Positions 33,581-46,200 of a stretch of DNA of 64,000 nucleotides are shown here, one piece after another; the stretch's first letter is position 1; every line of letters begins with the position of its first letter. The notes below the pieces were generated by a model. The model worked only from the letters and a program-made list of their open reading frames with translations. It did no database searches and was not told the origin of the DNA. The stretch lies in contig NC_073303.1 in the NCBI RefSeq assembly GCF_027595985.1, positions 333,051,179 to 333,115,178 on the forward strand, given 5' to 3'. Source of the DNA: Sorex araneus (Eukaryota; Chordata; Mammalia; Eulipotyphla; Soricidae). The position numbers and the translations under genes are program-made.

Positions 33581-36500
33581 ATTGGCATTAGCCCTCCACA
33601 GATAAGCACTTTCTATTCCATACTCTTTAATACCTTGAATTGCTATGCCAAGAAAACCTCTCTAGCTAGCTCTTCTCCTGGTCCAAGTCCTTCTCCACAA
33701 ACTCCAAGACCCAATTCAACTCTACTTCCATGTTATTTTTCCTACCTTCTCGAAGCAGTTAGTTACTGATTTCCTTCAGCCTTCACAAATTTTTCTATGG
33801 TTACATTTAGCATTGTATTATGAATGCTTAATGAATTTGACTCTCTTCCATTTAAATTCAAGTTCCTGCAGGCCTGGGTTTGTCTAGCAGACATATACCG
33901 CTTGCCTCAATCACCCTACTTAATAGACATACAACAAAGCTTGAAGAATAAACAGATTTTTGCTCCTCACTTTACTTTGGAGTTCATTATTTTCTTTCGA
34001 GCCTTGGACCCTGACTATTGCATTTTTGTGTCCTGGAAACATAGAGAAGAATATGCCGCAGACAAGAGCAACTCAAAAACGATCTGCTTAAGGGCTGGAG
34101 CATAGTACGGTGCATAAGGCACTCACCTTGTCTGCAGTGTGCCTAGATTTAATCCCTGGCACCTTATATGGTCCCCTGAACCCTGCCAGAAGTGAATCCT
34201 GAGTGCAGAGCCAGGAGTAAGTCCTGAGCACTGCTGGGTGTGACCAGGACCACCACCTCCACCAAAGAGATTTGTTTAGTCGAGGGCCACAGCAATAAAT
34301 TCAAGTCTTTCAAGAGTACCTACCACTGTCTACAAAATTCCCGAAGGACCGGAAATGTAAAACTTCACATGAATTAGGAGAAACTTGAGTAAGACCTAAA
34401 CATTTTATAACTTCAGTTTTTGAAATCATATTTATCTTGGTTTCCTCCAGGGCTTAAGTTAATGGAAAGCAAAGTACAAAAACTTTTTTTTTCCTCTCCA
34501 AGTAACCATAAAGTCCCAATATTGTAAATTTAAAGACCCATGACCTCATTGTTTATAATATCTTTTAAATCGGGGCACACCCAGCTTAGCAGTGCTGGGA
34601 GATACTCCTCCAAGCTCTATATTTTGGAGGTGGGGGGAGGTCACTCTTGGCAGTGCTCAGAGGATCAGGTGGTGCTAGGGATGGAATGCAGGCCTCCTGC
34701 ATACAAAGCATGGACTCAGCACATTTTTGTAATCATAATCTTTAGTTTATAATTTTAATGTCATCTTTATCAATGATTGCTCCCCAAAATATTTCCTTCA
34801 AGTCTGGCAGACCTGTCTATGATCTTTTAAAGAAGTAATCGGGCTAGAGTGATAGTACAGTGGGTAGGGTGTTTGCCTCGCACGCGGACGACCTGGATTT
34901 GATTCCCAGCATCCCATATGGTACCCTGAGCACCACCAGGAGTGATTCCTGAGTGCAGAGTTAGGACCCCTGAGTATTGCTGGGTGTGACCCGAAAAGCA
35001 AAAAAAAAAAAAAAAGGAATCACTGTTACTGTCATCCTGTGGCTCATCGATTTGCTCAAGTGGGCACCAGTAACATCTCCATGTGAGACTTGTTGTTACT
35101 GTTTTTGGCATATTGGATATGCCACGGGTAACTTGCCAGGCTTTGCCATGCAGGCGGACACTCTCAGTAGCTTGCTGGGCTCTCCGAGAGGGACAGAGAA
35201 ATCGAACCCGGGTCAGCCATGTGCAAGGCAAACGCCCTACCCACTGTGCTATCACTCCAGCCCAATGAATTACTTAATTTTCTATTTCCCTATAACCTTT
35301 TGTATTTTACTGTAGAGCAATGTTTCTTTGCTTAAACACTGAAAGACTGTTAATGCTATGCTCCTAACATATTTGGGAGTTGATTGACTCTGAAATATAT
35401 CTCTTCGTATACTGACTGATTCACTCTGAAATATTCCTGGGCATCCATCATAATTACTTGACTCAGACTTGGTTTGGTGAATATAATATTTTTCACTTAC
35501 TGAGAGGTTCTAACATTATATATGATTTTCTAAAAGGTAAAGGAAATGTATTGTAGCAAAAAATTAGACCTTAGAGGAAAAAAATCAGCTGACTTAGAAA
35601 AGATGCACATATTTCTTGTATGTAAACTTTAGCAAATAAACAGTTACCCTATTTCGTGAGAAAAGTAAACTTTTCTTTCTTTTAATTTTTTTTTTTTTTT
35701 GCCACTGAGTACTTGGAGGTACTCAGGGCTTAATCCTGGTTCTGTACTCAGGGATGACTCTGGCTGGCTAGAGGGGACATATGGGGTGCTGGGGATCGAA
35801 CCCTGGTTGACCATGTACAAGGCAGGCACCCCGACAACTGTACAATTGTACCTACACTAGGTAACTTTTATTTATTTTTTTATTTTTTGGGGTTTTTGGG
35901 TCACACCTGGCGATGCTCAGGGGTTAGTCCTGGCTCTGCACTCAGGAATTACTCCTGGCGGTGCTCAGGGGACCATATGGGATGCTGGGAATCAAACCCA
36001 GGTTGGCCACGTGCAAGGCAAACACCCTACTCGCTGTGCTATGGCTCCAGCCCCAATACTAGGTAACTTTTTTTTTTTTCATTTAAAAAAAATTTTTTTT
36101 AGGTAACTTTTAAAGAAAATGTGTTTTATGTTAAAAACTCTCTAACTATAATTGATGTTCAAATATAATCTGTGCAGGGCCTAGGCATTTTATCTAAATG
36201 CGGTAAGTTGCATTTCTAGATCTCTAAACATAAGAGTTAGAATAAGAAAATTGTATTTTGAGATGTCCATGTTTTCCTACCAGAAGATCAACATCTAAGC
36301 AGTGGAGTGCCTTTTTTGCAGGCATAAAACTTTTGAGTGAAGAGGCTCAGTACCGCCCCACATAAAAAGGACAACCCTTGGTGCCACAACAAAGTGTGCA
36401 AACTCTGATGCATTTCAACCCTACTAAAGTATGTGAGCACCTGCAACCAATGCGTGACCTCCCTCCATAGAGCACTGTAATAAGTGTGTGCTCAAACACA

Positions 36501-37191
36501 ATTAAAGTGTGCAACCCTTAGCAAGAACCGTAACTAAAACTGTGTGAATACCACACCAGGGACATTACAAAAATAACACAAGGGAAGAAAGGGAAATATA
36601 CACAACCAAAATAATGCAAAAGTTACAAAATAGGACCTTAATTTTAATTATATGTTATATTTTATTTAAGCATAAAATATGAATGAACATAGACTAAGGA
36701 TACTTCCCTGGTTATGTAATTGTGGGGATTACACATTTCCTTATTTTTTTTCACAATAAACTTGTACTTTTTAATATTTTAAGCAATTTTAACTAAAAGC
36801 ACATATGCTTTTTATTACAAAAGCTAGATGTGATTCTTTTAAAAATTAAGCTGTTGTTATGAATTCAAATGTACTTACCAAAAGATTCTCCCCTGCCACT
36901 CCTCTGTTGTTAAAAACCACACACCTGAAAAACAGAATAATATTTTTTTGTTATTTTTATATATGATTCTTGATTGCAGTACTAAAATTAGTATTTTAAA
37001 GCACTTAAAAAGTTTTAAAAATTGGGGCTGGAGCAATAGCACAGCGGGTAGGGCGTTTGCCTTGCACGCAGCCAACCCGGGTTCGATTCCCAGCATTCTG
37101 TATGGTCCCCTGAACACTGCCAGGGGTGATTCCTGAGTGCAGAGGCAGGAGTAACCCCTGTGCATCGCCAGGTGTGACCCAAAAAGCAAAG

Positions 37192-37243
<52 letters not shown>

Positions 37244-40200
37244 AGGCATCAGAATACTCTGATTTTATCAAAATGCACTAACATGAGGGTTCAAAAAGAA
37301 AACAGTATTTTGAGGAGCTGTTTATTTTTTCCTAACAAAAGATCAAGCTTTACATTGCTTCTTCCTATGCACATGTGCAGACCTTTAGTAAACACTAATA
37401 TAACAATTCTAAATACATGTCAAATTGGAAGATTTTTGCCTCAAATTTTAAAAAAGTGTTCGGGGCCAAAGTGACAGTATAGCAGGTAATGTGCTTGCTT
37501 GCCTTGTATGTGTCAGACCCAGGTTAAATCTTCCACATGGTTGGTCCCCTGAAACACTGCTCTGAATGATCTGTGCGTGTAGAGCCAGGAGTATCACCTG
37601 AGCATCACTGGGTGTGACTCCCCAAAAAAGAAGCAAGAACAGTCCTCTACCTATTCTTCAGTGATACAAATAAGCATCTACTCACATCCTAGGAAATGTG
37701 TCTGGTACCTCCAAGCTCTGCAAACATGGAGATCAGAATTTTACTTGAGGTTAAACACTTCATCACAGGTAAACCTGCAAGGATGCTGGCCTCTGAGCTG
37801 GTTAAACAAGCCCCTACTATGGTAACTTCTTCAGTTGACCAGGGACAAAAAACACTGCCCATTTCCTATCTTCTTGTTTGCCTTCCTGGGCTGCACAGAC
37901 ACACAGAACTCTTAGAATGGTGATGGCTCAGAGAAAGTATACAATGCAAGGTAGCTCTTAGCAGAAATGATAGCTATGTCTAATTTTAAAGGGTCATTCT
38001 GCACTTAAGATACTTGGCTCATTTACTTTCTCTCAATCACAATCCCTGCTATTTCTTACAAAATCCTGACTGCATCTGTATGCTTTGCTTGATTTACTAA
38101 TTCTGTATGCATGTCAAAGTGTAGCCAGAGGGACAGGAAAGGGGTTTAATGCAATTGCATTGCATGACCTTGACCCCACTTGGATTCTCACATCACATGG
38201 TTTCCCAAATACCTCCAGGTATTTGGAGGTAGCCCTGAGCACCGTTGGGTGTGGCCCCCAAATCAAAACAAAGCAAACAAACAGTAAAGAAAATGTCAGT
38301 GTTAAATGTTAAAGTTACTATTATTATTTTATTATTGTTATTTTTTAAAACATCACTCATCAGTCAAAGCCAGTGTAGGTTCTAATTTCATCTTTCAGGG
38401 GACTGCCGACCCACCTAGGCACAGATGAGCTGATTTATAGAACTTTATGATGCAGGGAATTAGGTTTCACTGTGGTATTTTAAATGTTTTGGGAAAGCAA
38501 TTTTTCTTCTGGCATCTGAAAGGTCATACAGAGAATCTGACTGGGCCCAGATGAAAGAAGAGAAATGATTACATATATCACACACCTTATTTGAGGGGCC
38601 ACAGTGATAGAACAGTGGGTAAGGCAAGCAGCCGACCTGGATTCAATCACTGGTACCCCATATGACTCCCTGAGCCCAGCCAGGAATGATTCCTGAGTGC
38701 AGAGCCAGGTGTAATCCCTGAGTACCACCAGGTGTGGCCCCAAAAACAAAACAAAACAAAAATCTGATTTGAGAAAAATCTAGAAATACTGTATTGTATT
38801 GTATTATATTGTATTGTATTATATTGTATTGTATTGTATTGTATTGTATTTATTTGCTTTTTGAGTCACACCCGGTGATGCACAGGGGTTACTCCCGGCT
38901 CTGCACTCAGGAATCCCTCCTCAAGGTGCTTAGGGGACCATATGGGATGCTGGGATTTGAACCCGGGTTGGCGGTGTGCAAGGCAAACACCCTACCCTCT
39001 GAGCTATCGCTCCAGCCCCAAATACTGTGTTTTATTGTCTGACTCCCCCACCCCCCAAAAAAAATTAAATATAGTATTAAAATATGGTAATAATCTAGGG
39101 TCAATTCATCTTTTGTTTTTTCTTGCTGAAAAGAACAGCAAGACAGAAAACATGTAAATAAAATACAAGTTAGTTAGTCCCTTGGATTTGCTTGGATAAG
39201 CACCTAAACTACACAGGGTATAACTTGTGAAAGTGAACTGACCTTGAGTCTTGATCCTTCCCCTCATTCAGGGGAAAAAAAAATAAGCCTACACTTTTTT
39301 TTTCTTTTTAGGTCACACCCAGGGATGCAGAGGGGTCACTCCTGGCTCTGCACTCAGGAATTAGCCCTGGTGGTGCTTAGGGGACCATATGGGATGCTGG
39401 AAATTGAACCTGGGTCGGCTGCAAGCAAGGCAAATGCCCCACCCCGCTGTGCTATCACTCCAGCCCCACCCTAAACTTTCTGAGTTCAAAGAGCACATAA
39501 GGATACAAATGGATTCTGGAGCAAAGGCATTATCATGTGGCTGCTACTCAGGGAAGGGAACAAAGCTAGCCAGAAAAGGATGATCTGCAAACTCATGAAA
39601 AAGCAGCCTAGTGTCTGAGCTTTGCTTCCAAACTGCAGACTGGGATATTCACACATTCCTTCAGGCAACTTGAAAAGTGGATCACTGCTCTGGCCTCTCT
39701 TGCTAGAAGAGCAATTGTACTGACCTCTCAGAGGCCTAAGTTGCTGACCGCGCTCCCCAGAGCAGCCCTCAGTGTGTGTGCCCGTGTCTCGCCTAGGGAG
39801 CAGGACAGAGACACAGGAAGGCGGGAGGGAGGCAGTGAAGGGAAGCCTCCCGCCCTCTCACCTCTCCTGTGAGGAAACCTTCTTTCACTTCATTTTGTAA
39901 TTTTTCCTCTCCAAATAATTTTTATAATTTCCCCCAATCTTAAAGCTATGTGTAATGAGAAACAGTTCTGAAAATCATTTTTCCCTACATATTTTCAACT
40001 TCTTTTTTTTTTTTCATATTTTCAACTTCTTAAATTTTCCTCTCAAAACAGAAAAATACCAAAGAACGAGCATGTCTGGCAAGAAGACATTTCTGTGATG
40101 ACAGAAGACCTCCTCTTCTGAAGGTTAAATAAAAGGCAGAGTCGCCTTCAGCCTTAGCACTGTGGACATTTTGGAGAAACAATTCTCTGCTGAGGAGCTG

Positions 40201-43200
40201 TCTAGAGCTCCCTTGGTTGAGAACCATGGTATCAATCAGAGAGCTCTGAATCTGCTCATGCTTTCACAAATATGCTCTCAAAAATAAAGGGATTTTTATC
40301 GAATGACCTTAAATAATTTCCAGCTCTATGATTCCACAAATCTTTGAGTCTAAGAATAGAAATAATTATCAGCAAAGGGTGGACTGAAAAGAACCTTTAA
40401 AGACACCACTCTGATTTCAGAAAATAAAAATATTAGAAACAGGTAAATATTAGTGTTTGTAGTGTGCTAGGTTATGTTGTAAACATTTACACATTTAATA
40501 TTAGAATTATTCACTTACTAAAATTTGTATTAAATGGAATATTTATTGAACTAAATACTGAGTTAGTGTTTATAGGAGAAAATGAAATCATAAGGTTTTT
40601 GTTTCTGTGACTAGTTAGATATCCAGTTAGAATGAACATCTAGTTAGACTAAGAAGATAGGCAGTATATTTTCACTTATGTCATTAAAATAACAGTGACA
40701 TGACATTCAGCATATCATTCAATGTCCAATGAGTGGTATAGCTAGACATTATTAATAAAAGGTTTATGGAAAAGACAGATAAATCTTATGCTGAGATCTA
40801 AAAAGTGGTAGATTTCAGTAGAAGAAAAGTGTGGAATATATAATGGATTAAGGGGGCAATGTGAACAGACATAAGGTAAGCATGTACATTAATTTTTTAA
40901 GAAAGGAGAAATGAACTGGATTAGTTTGAACATGGCTAGGTTAGGACTAAAATAGGTAGATAAGCTCAGGGCTTATTCCCGGTTCGGTGCTCAGGGATGA
41001 CTCGTGGCAGGGCTCATGGACCAAATACGTTGCCCAAGGTTGAGTCAGGGTTTAGCTGCATGCAAGGCAAGTAGTTTAAAACCTGTACTATCTCTCCCAT
41101 CTGAAAAATTAATTCTGGATAAACAGGCCAGTTTTATGTACAGATTCGATGCAGTGTCCAAACAGTCCAATGAAGGATAAAAACTACACAGAGTTGCTGT
41201 CTATCACAGGAGACAAAGTATGAAGTTTAAGTTCAGCTAACTTAACTGTCTGATAAAACAAAAATCAATATATCAAGGAGCTGGAGAGATTGCTGGGAGG
41301 GCTGACTACATACAAGGCACGCTTTGCACATGACAAGCCCAGGCCTGATTCCCAGCACCGCATTCTCAAGCACAAAGTAGCTCTCTGAACCTTACCAGCC
41401 TAAAGCCAATACACCAATAGTCTGGGAAAATATAATAGAGTACAGGATTTCTACAAAGAATAATATCAATATTGTGTCTGATACATGATCCAAAATTACT
41501 AGACCATAATAAAGCAGAAAAATATGGTCCATCCTCAAAAGATAAAATAACTAATCCCGAGATGATCCAAATATTAGAATGACTAAATTAGAATTTAAAG
41601 TAGCTATGATGGGCTAGAGTGGTAGCTCACTGGGTTGAAGGCCTGGGTTGGATGTCAGGATGCAGTCACCAAAATGCCTGAGGAGCAAGTGGGTGGCCAC
41701 AAGTCTGATCCCTGCTACTGACCCTGTGTTATACCCAGTTCAGAAGTAATGGTGTTGGGATCTGGGGCAACAACATGTGCAACCTCGACAGACACCCACA
41801 CTGCAAGCACCACAGTGAAGCATAACTTTACAGATGAGAAAACTGAGGTATGGAGTAATAGAGTGAATAAGTAACTTTTCCATGGTTCCACAGTAGTGGA
41901 TAAGAACAGGAATCTGAGTCAGGCAGATTTTACTCAAGAATGCACTTAGCACTGAAGACACAGCACAGGAATTAAAGTGCTTGCTCTGCACTCAGCCAAC
42001 AGTAGTTCAGATCTCCAGCACCGCACATGGTGTGCACAGTGAGCACTGCCTGGAGTGATCCCTGAGCACAGAGTCAGGAGTAAGCCCTGAGCACCCCTGG
42101 GCATGGCCCAAGAAGAATACACTTAACTACCTCATTTGGCTACTTCAAACTATCTATGCTCCTAACATTCAAATCCCTTTTTCCAAAGGTGGGTGCACCA
42201 AACACAAAGTCCGTTTCGAGAGCTAACCAATTGATAAAGAGAGCTCTGTTCCTGACAGATTGAGGCATCATTTTATAGTGTACTATCTACCAATTAGTCT
42301 CAAGACTACCTGTCATTATCAACCACAATTTTTTCCAAGAACAACCTTAAATAAGCTAAATTCAAAGCTTAGTGCTTTCTAATATGCAATTCTTCAGCTA
42401 ACCCGTCTCATGAATAATCAACCATCTGACTCATTCTCAATTAAAAAGAAAATCTTTTAAAAAAATATTATCTATTTGTTTGTTTTTTGGACCCCAACTG
42501 GTGGTACTCACGGCATACTCCTGGCTCTATGCGCAGGAATTACTCCTGGCAGTGCTCAGGGGATCCTATGTGGTGCATGCAGGAATCAACCTGGGTTGGC
42601 TGCATGCAAGGCAAGCACCCTACCTACTGTATTATCCCTCTGGCCCACAACAAACAATAATTAAAAAAAATTCTTTTAGATACACGGGGATATAACTTAG
42701 TGGCAGAGCATTTGCATGTGACATGAGTTTGAGTTCTAGTACTGTAAACAAATGACTTCTTATCTCAGGTAAAGCCTTTTACATTGAGGAGTAGTCAGAC
42801 AGTGATCTTTTGTTTCACTAGCTTCTTTTCCTTAGTTCAGCCTCCTCTTCCTTCCTCCCTCTGGAAGACTCTGGATGACCTCTCAGTGCACTTTTACTGC
42901 CACAGGAAAAGCTAAATATCACCTCAAGCTGAGTATTCACTAGTGCTACTTCACCTGAAACCAAAATGCACAGGTCCAAATTGCAAACAAGACAGTAAAG
43001 CAGCCCTTAGAAGCAGTCCCAGGAGCTGCAGTGCAGCCAGCAAGTCAACCTGTACTGATGGGGCGAGTGCATAAGCAGCCTGATGGTGCCTTCAGGCTTC
43101 CTGATACCCCCAATTTGCCACTGTGCTTCTGGCCAGACCCAACAATTCAGGACCAAGTTTCCTAAGAAATTTAATGGCCAAAAGTTAGGTATGTAGGAAT

Positions 43201-46200
43201 TCCACACCTACAAACCACCTCAGGCTCAGCTATACAAGCTCATTTATTGCCCTTACTTCAGAGACCCGGGCAAGCTACCGAGAATACCCCGCCCACACGG
43301 CAGAGCCTGGCAAGCTACCCATGGAGTATTCAATATGCCAAAAACAGTAACAACAAGTTTCGCAATGGAGATGTTACTGGTGCCTGTTTGAGCAAATCGA
43401 TGAACAACGAGATGACAGTGCTACAGCTTCAGTGACCCATAAACAAATCTCAAAAGATATCAGAAGCCACAGTTAAACTTGGACCCATGCAAGGATGAAC
43501 CAACTGGGGTAAACCAGAGGTGGTGGGGTGTCAGCCTGGTTGCCCACCAAAGCAGAGACTCTGGCAGACTCTTGCTCCCACAATTCAAAATTGCTGCCAT
43601 GCCCCCGGCGGGACTCCACCATTTCATGATAAACCTTACCAAGATATTAATCTGTTGAAAATTAGGATATGTGGGTTTTGTGACTGAAATCCCCAGGCTT
43701 TCTCAGAGTCGGGATGGGCTACTGCCATCCCCCCACCCTTCCCTATTCTTCTAGAAGTCTCGACAGTCACGATCATACCTCAAAGCTGCCACCCAGTTAA
43801 AAAAATCTACTCTTTTTTTTTTTTTCTTTTTGGGTCACACCTGGCAATGCACAGGGGTTACTCCTGGCCTGCAGTCAGGAATCACCCCTGGCGGTGCTCA
43901 GGGGACCATATGGGATGCTGGGAATTGAACCCGGGTCGGCCGCTTGCAAGGCAAACGCCTTACCCGCGGTGCTACTGCTCCAGCCCAAAAAAGCTACTCT
44001 ATCCTTACCTTCCCGATAAAAATACTGAACACCCTGAACAAACACAATAACCTTTTGGTAACTGTATTACAAACCATAATGGACAAAAGGAGAGAGAGAA
44101 AGAAGTAAAGTGCCTGCCATAGAGGCAGGCTGGGAGGAAGGTGTTCGGGGATGGTGGGAGGCAAATGGGGGGTACTGGCGGTGGGAAATGTACACTGGTG
44201 GAGGGATGAGTGTTGGATCATTGTATGACTGAAACACAATCATGAACAGCTTTGTAATGGTCTATCTCATGGATATTCAATTGAAAAATAAAAGCAGTCC
44301 CATTTCTCAACTTGAAAATAATCTCCCATTTCAAGTCTCTCCTAAAAATATACACAATGGACAAGAACATCCCTGCTACAAACAGGTGAGTTCTATACTG
44401 AAAAGAAGATCTCGATCTTGTCAAACCACAGGGGGAAAAGCTGTGTTTTTCATAAGCAGCAAACAAAAGACAAGAAGGAAATGTCTTTTTGGTTTTTGTT
44501 TTGGGTCCACACCAGGCAATAATCAGGGGTTACTCCTGACTCTCTGACCAGGGATTCCTCCTGGTGGTGCTCAGGGGACCATATGGGATGTCAGAGATTG
44601 AGCCCAGGCTGGCCATGTGCAAGGAAGTGCCCTCCTGCTGTACGATTGCTCCCACCCCAAGAGAGAAACTGTAGAGCATGAACCTACAATCTTTAAAAAC
44701 CCCTCAACTGATCCATTCACTTTCTTGTTTTTTTTTTTTTTTTTTTTTGCTTTTTTTTTGGGGGGGGGGAGGTCATACCCGGCAATGTACAGGGGTTACT
44801 CCTGGCTCTGCACTCAGGAATTACCCCTGGCGGTGCTCAGGGGACCATCTGGGATTCTGGGAATCGAACCCAGGTCGGCCACGTGCAAGGCAAACACCCT
44901 ACCCGCTGTGTTATCACTCCAGCCCCATCCATTCACTTTCTTATAAGAATTCTGTCTCTTTCCTTTGTCTGCCAAACTTAACAAGTAGGGCCAGAGAGAA
45001 AGCTTGGTGGCCTAAGCACATGCTTTGGCTGCAGGGGGCCGGGGTTGCAATCCCTGACACCTCACCCCTGAGCAGTGCTAGGTGAGCACAGACAGGCTTC
45101 AGAGTAGTCACTGAGCACAGCTCTCTGTGGCCCCCAAAACAAAAAATGATAAACTTAACAAACATGATCTATTCCTGCCCTTGTCTCCTGAAATCATCTG
45201 AACCCTCAGAAGTCTGAGTTCCTTTCTTGTTATTCCCCTGAATCTTCTCAAATGCTGCTTTATCGCCCCTTCTTCCCGTCCTTTCAACTGCATCAAACAC
45301 TGCTCATCTGTTTCTTTTCTCCATGAAATGTCTCTTTTTTCTCTTTGTTTTGTTTTGGGGCCACAACTGGCAGTACTCAAAGCTTACTTCTGGCTGGTGG
45401 TACTCAAGGATCACTCCTGGCAGAGCTCATGTGACCATCTGGGGTGCTGAGAAACAAACACGGGTTGGCCGGATGCAAGGCAAATGCCCTACGCATTGTA
45501 TTATCATTCTAGTTCTCACTTTTTCAGTTATTCCAGACTCAGTTCTAGTAGTCATCAGTTTGATTCCCTAATATGCATCCTTCCATTCTTCTTGGAGCAC
45601 CTGCTTGGCATGCATGGGGACCCAGGTTAGACCCCCAGCTCTGCATGTCCTCTGTGGCACTACCAGCTGTAACCCTGGCGGCCTCCAACACCATTCAAGG
45701 AAACCCCAGAACAGAACAAAAGTACCTGAAAACCAAATTGTTACTGTTTTTTTTTTTTAAATTAGATGCCAAGGTTCAAAATAGGGTCTCATAAATTAAT
45801 GCACTTTACCATTAAGCTATATTCATAGACTCATGTTTTTTTCCCCCTTTTTCCCCCCAAATAGAGGCCACAGCCCCTGGTGCTCTGGGGCCCAGGGTAT
45901 TCCTGGTGGTGCTCCAACCTAGGAGCACTTGGGGTCTCCAAGTGCACAAAAACAAAAGTGGCAAGCACAATTATAGGAAAGCATTATTAAAGGAAGAGGT
46001 ACATTCTTTTTACTTCTTGTTGGGTATGGGAATATAGATGTGATCACTGGTGCTAATGTAGTGGTAAGTGGTGAAACTGTAACATAAAAAGGTTATTAGT
46101 TTCTTGGCACTACACAAGTTGGGGTCAATTGGAGCTGGAGAGATCACACAGCAGATAAAGCACTTGCCTTGCATGGGTCCTCTCCTGGTGCAATCCCCAG

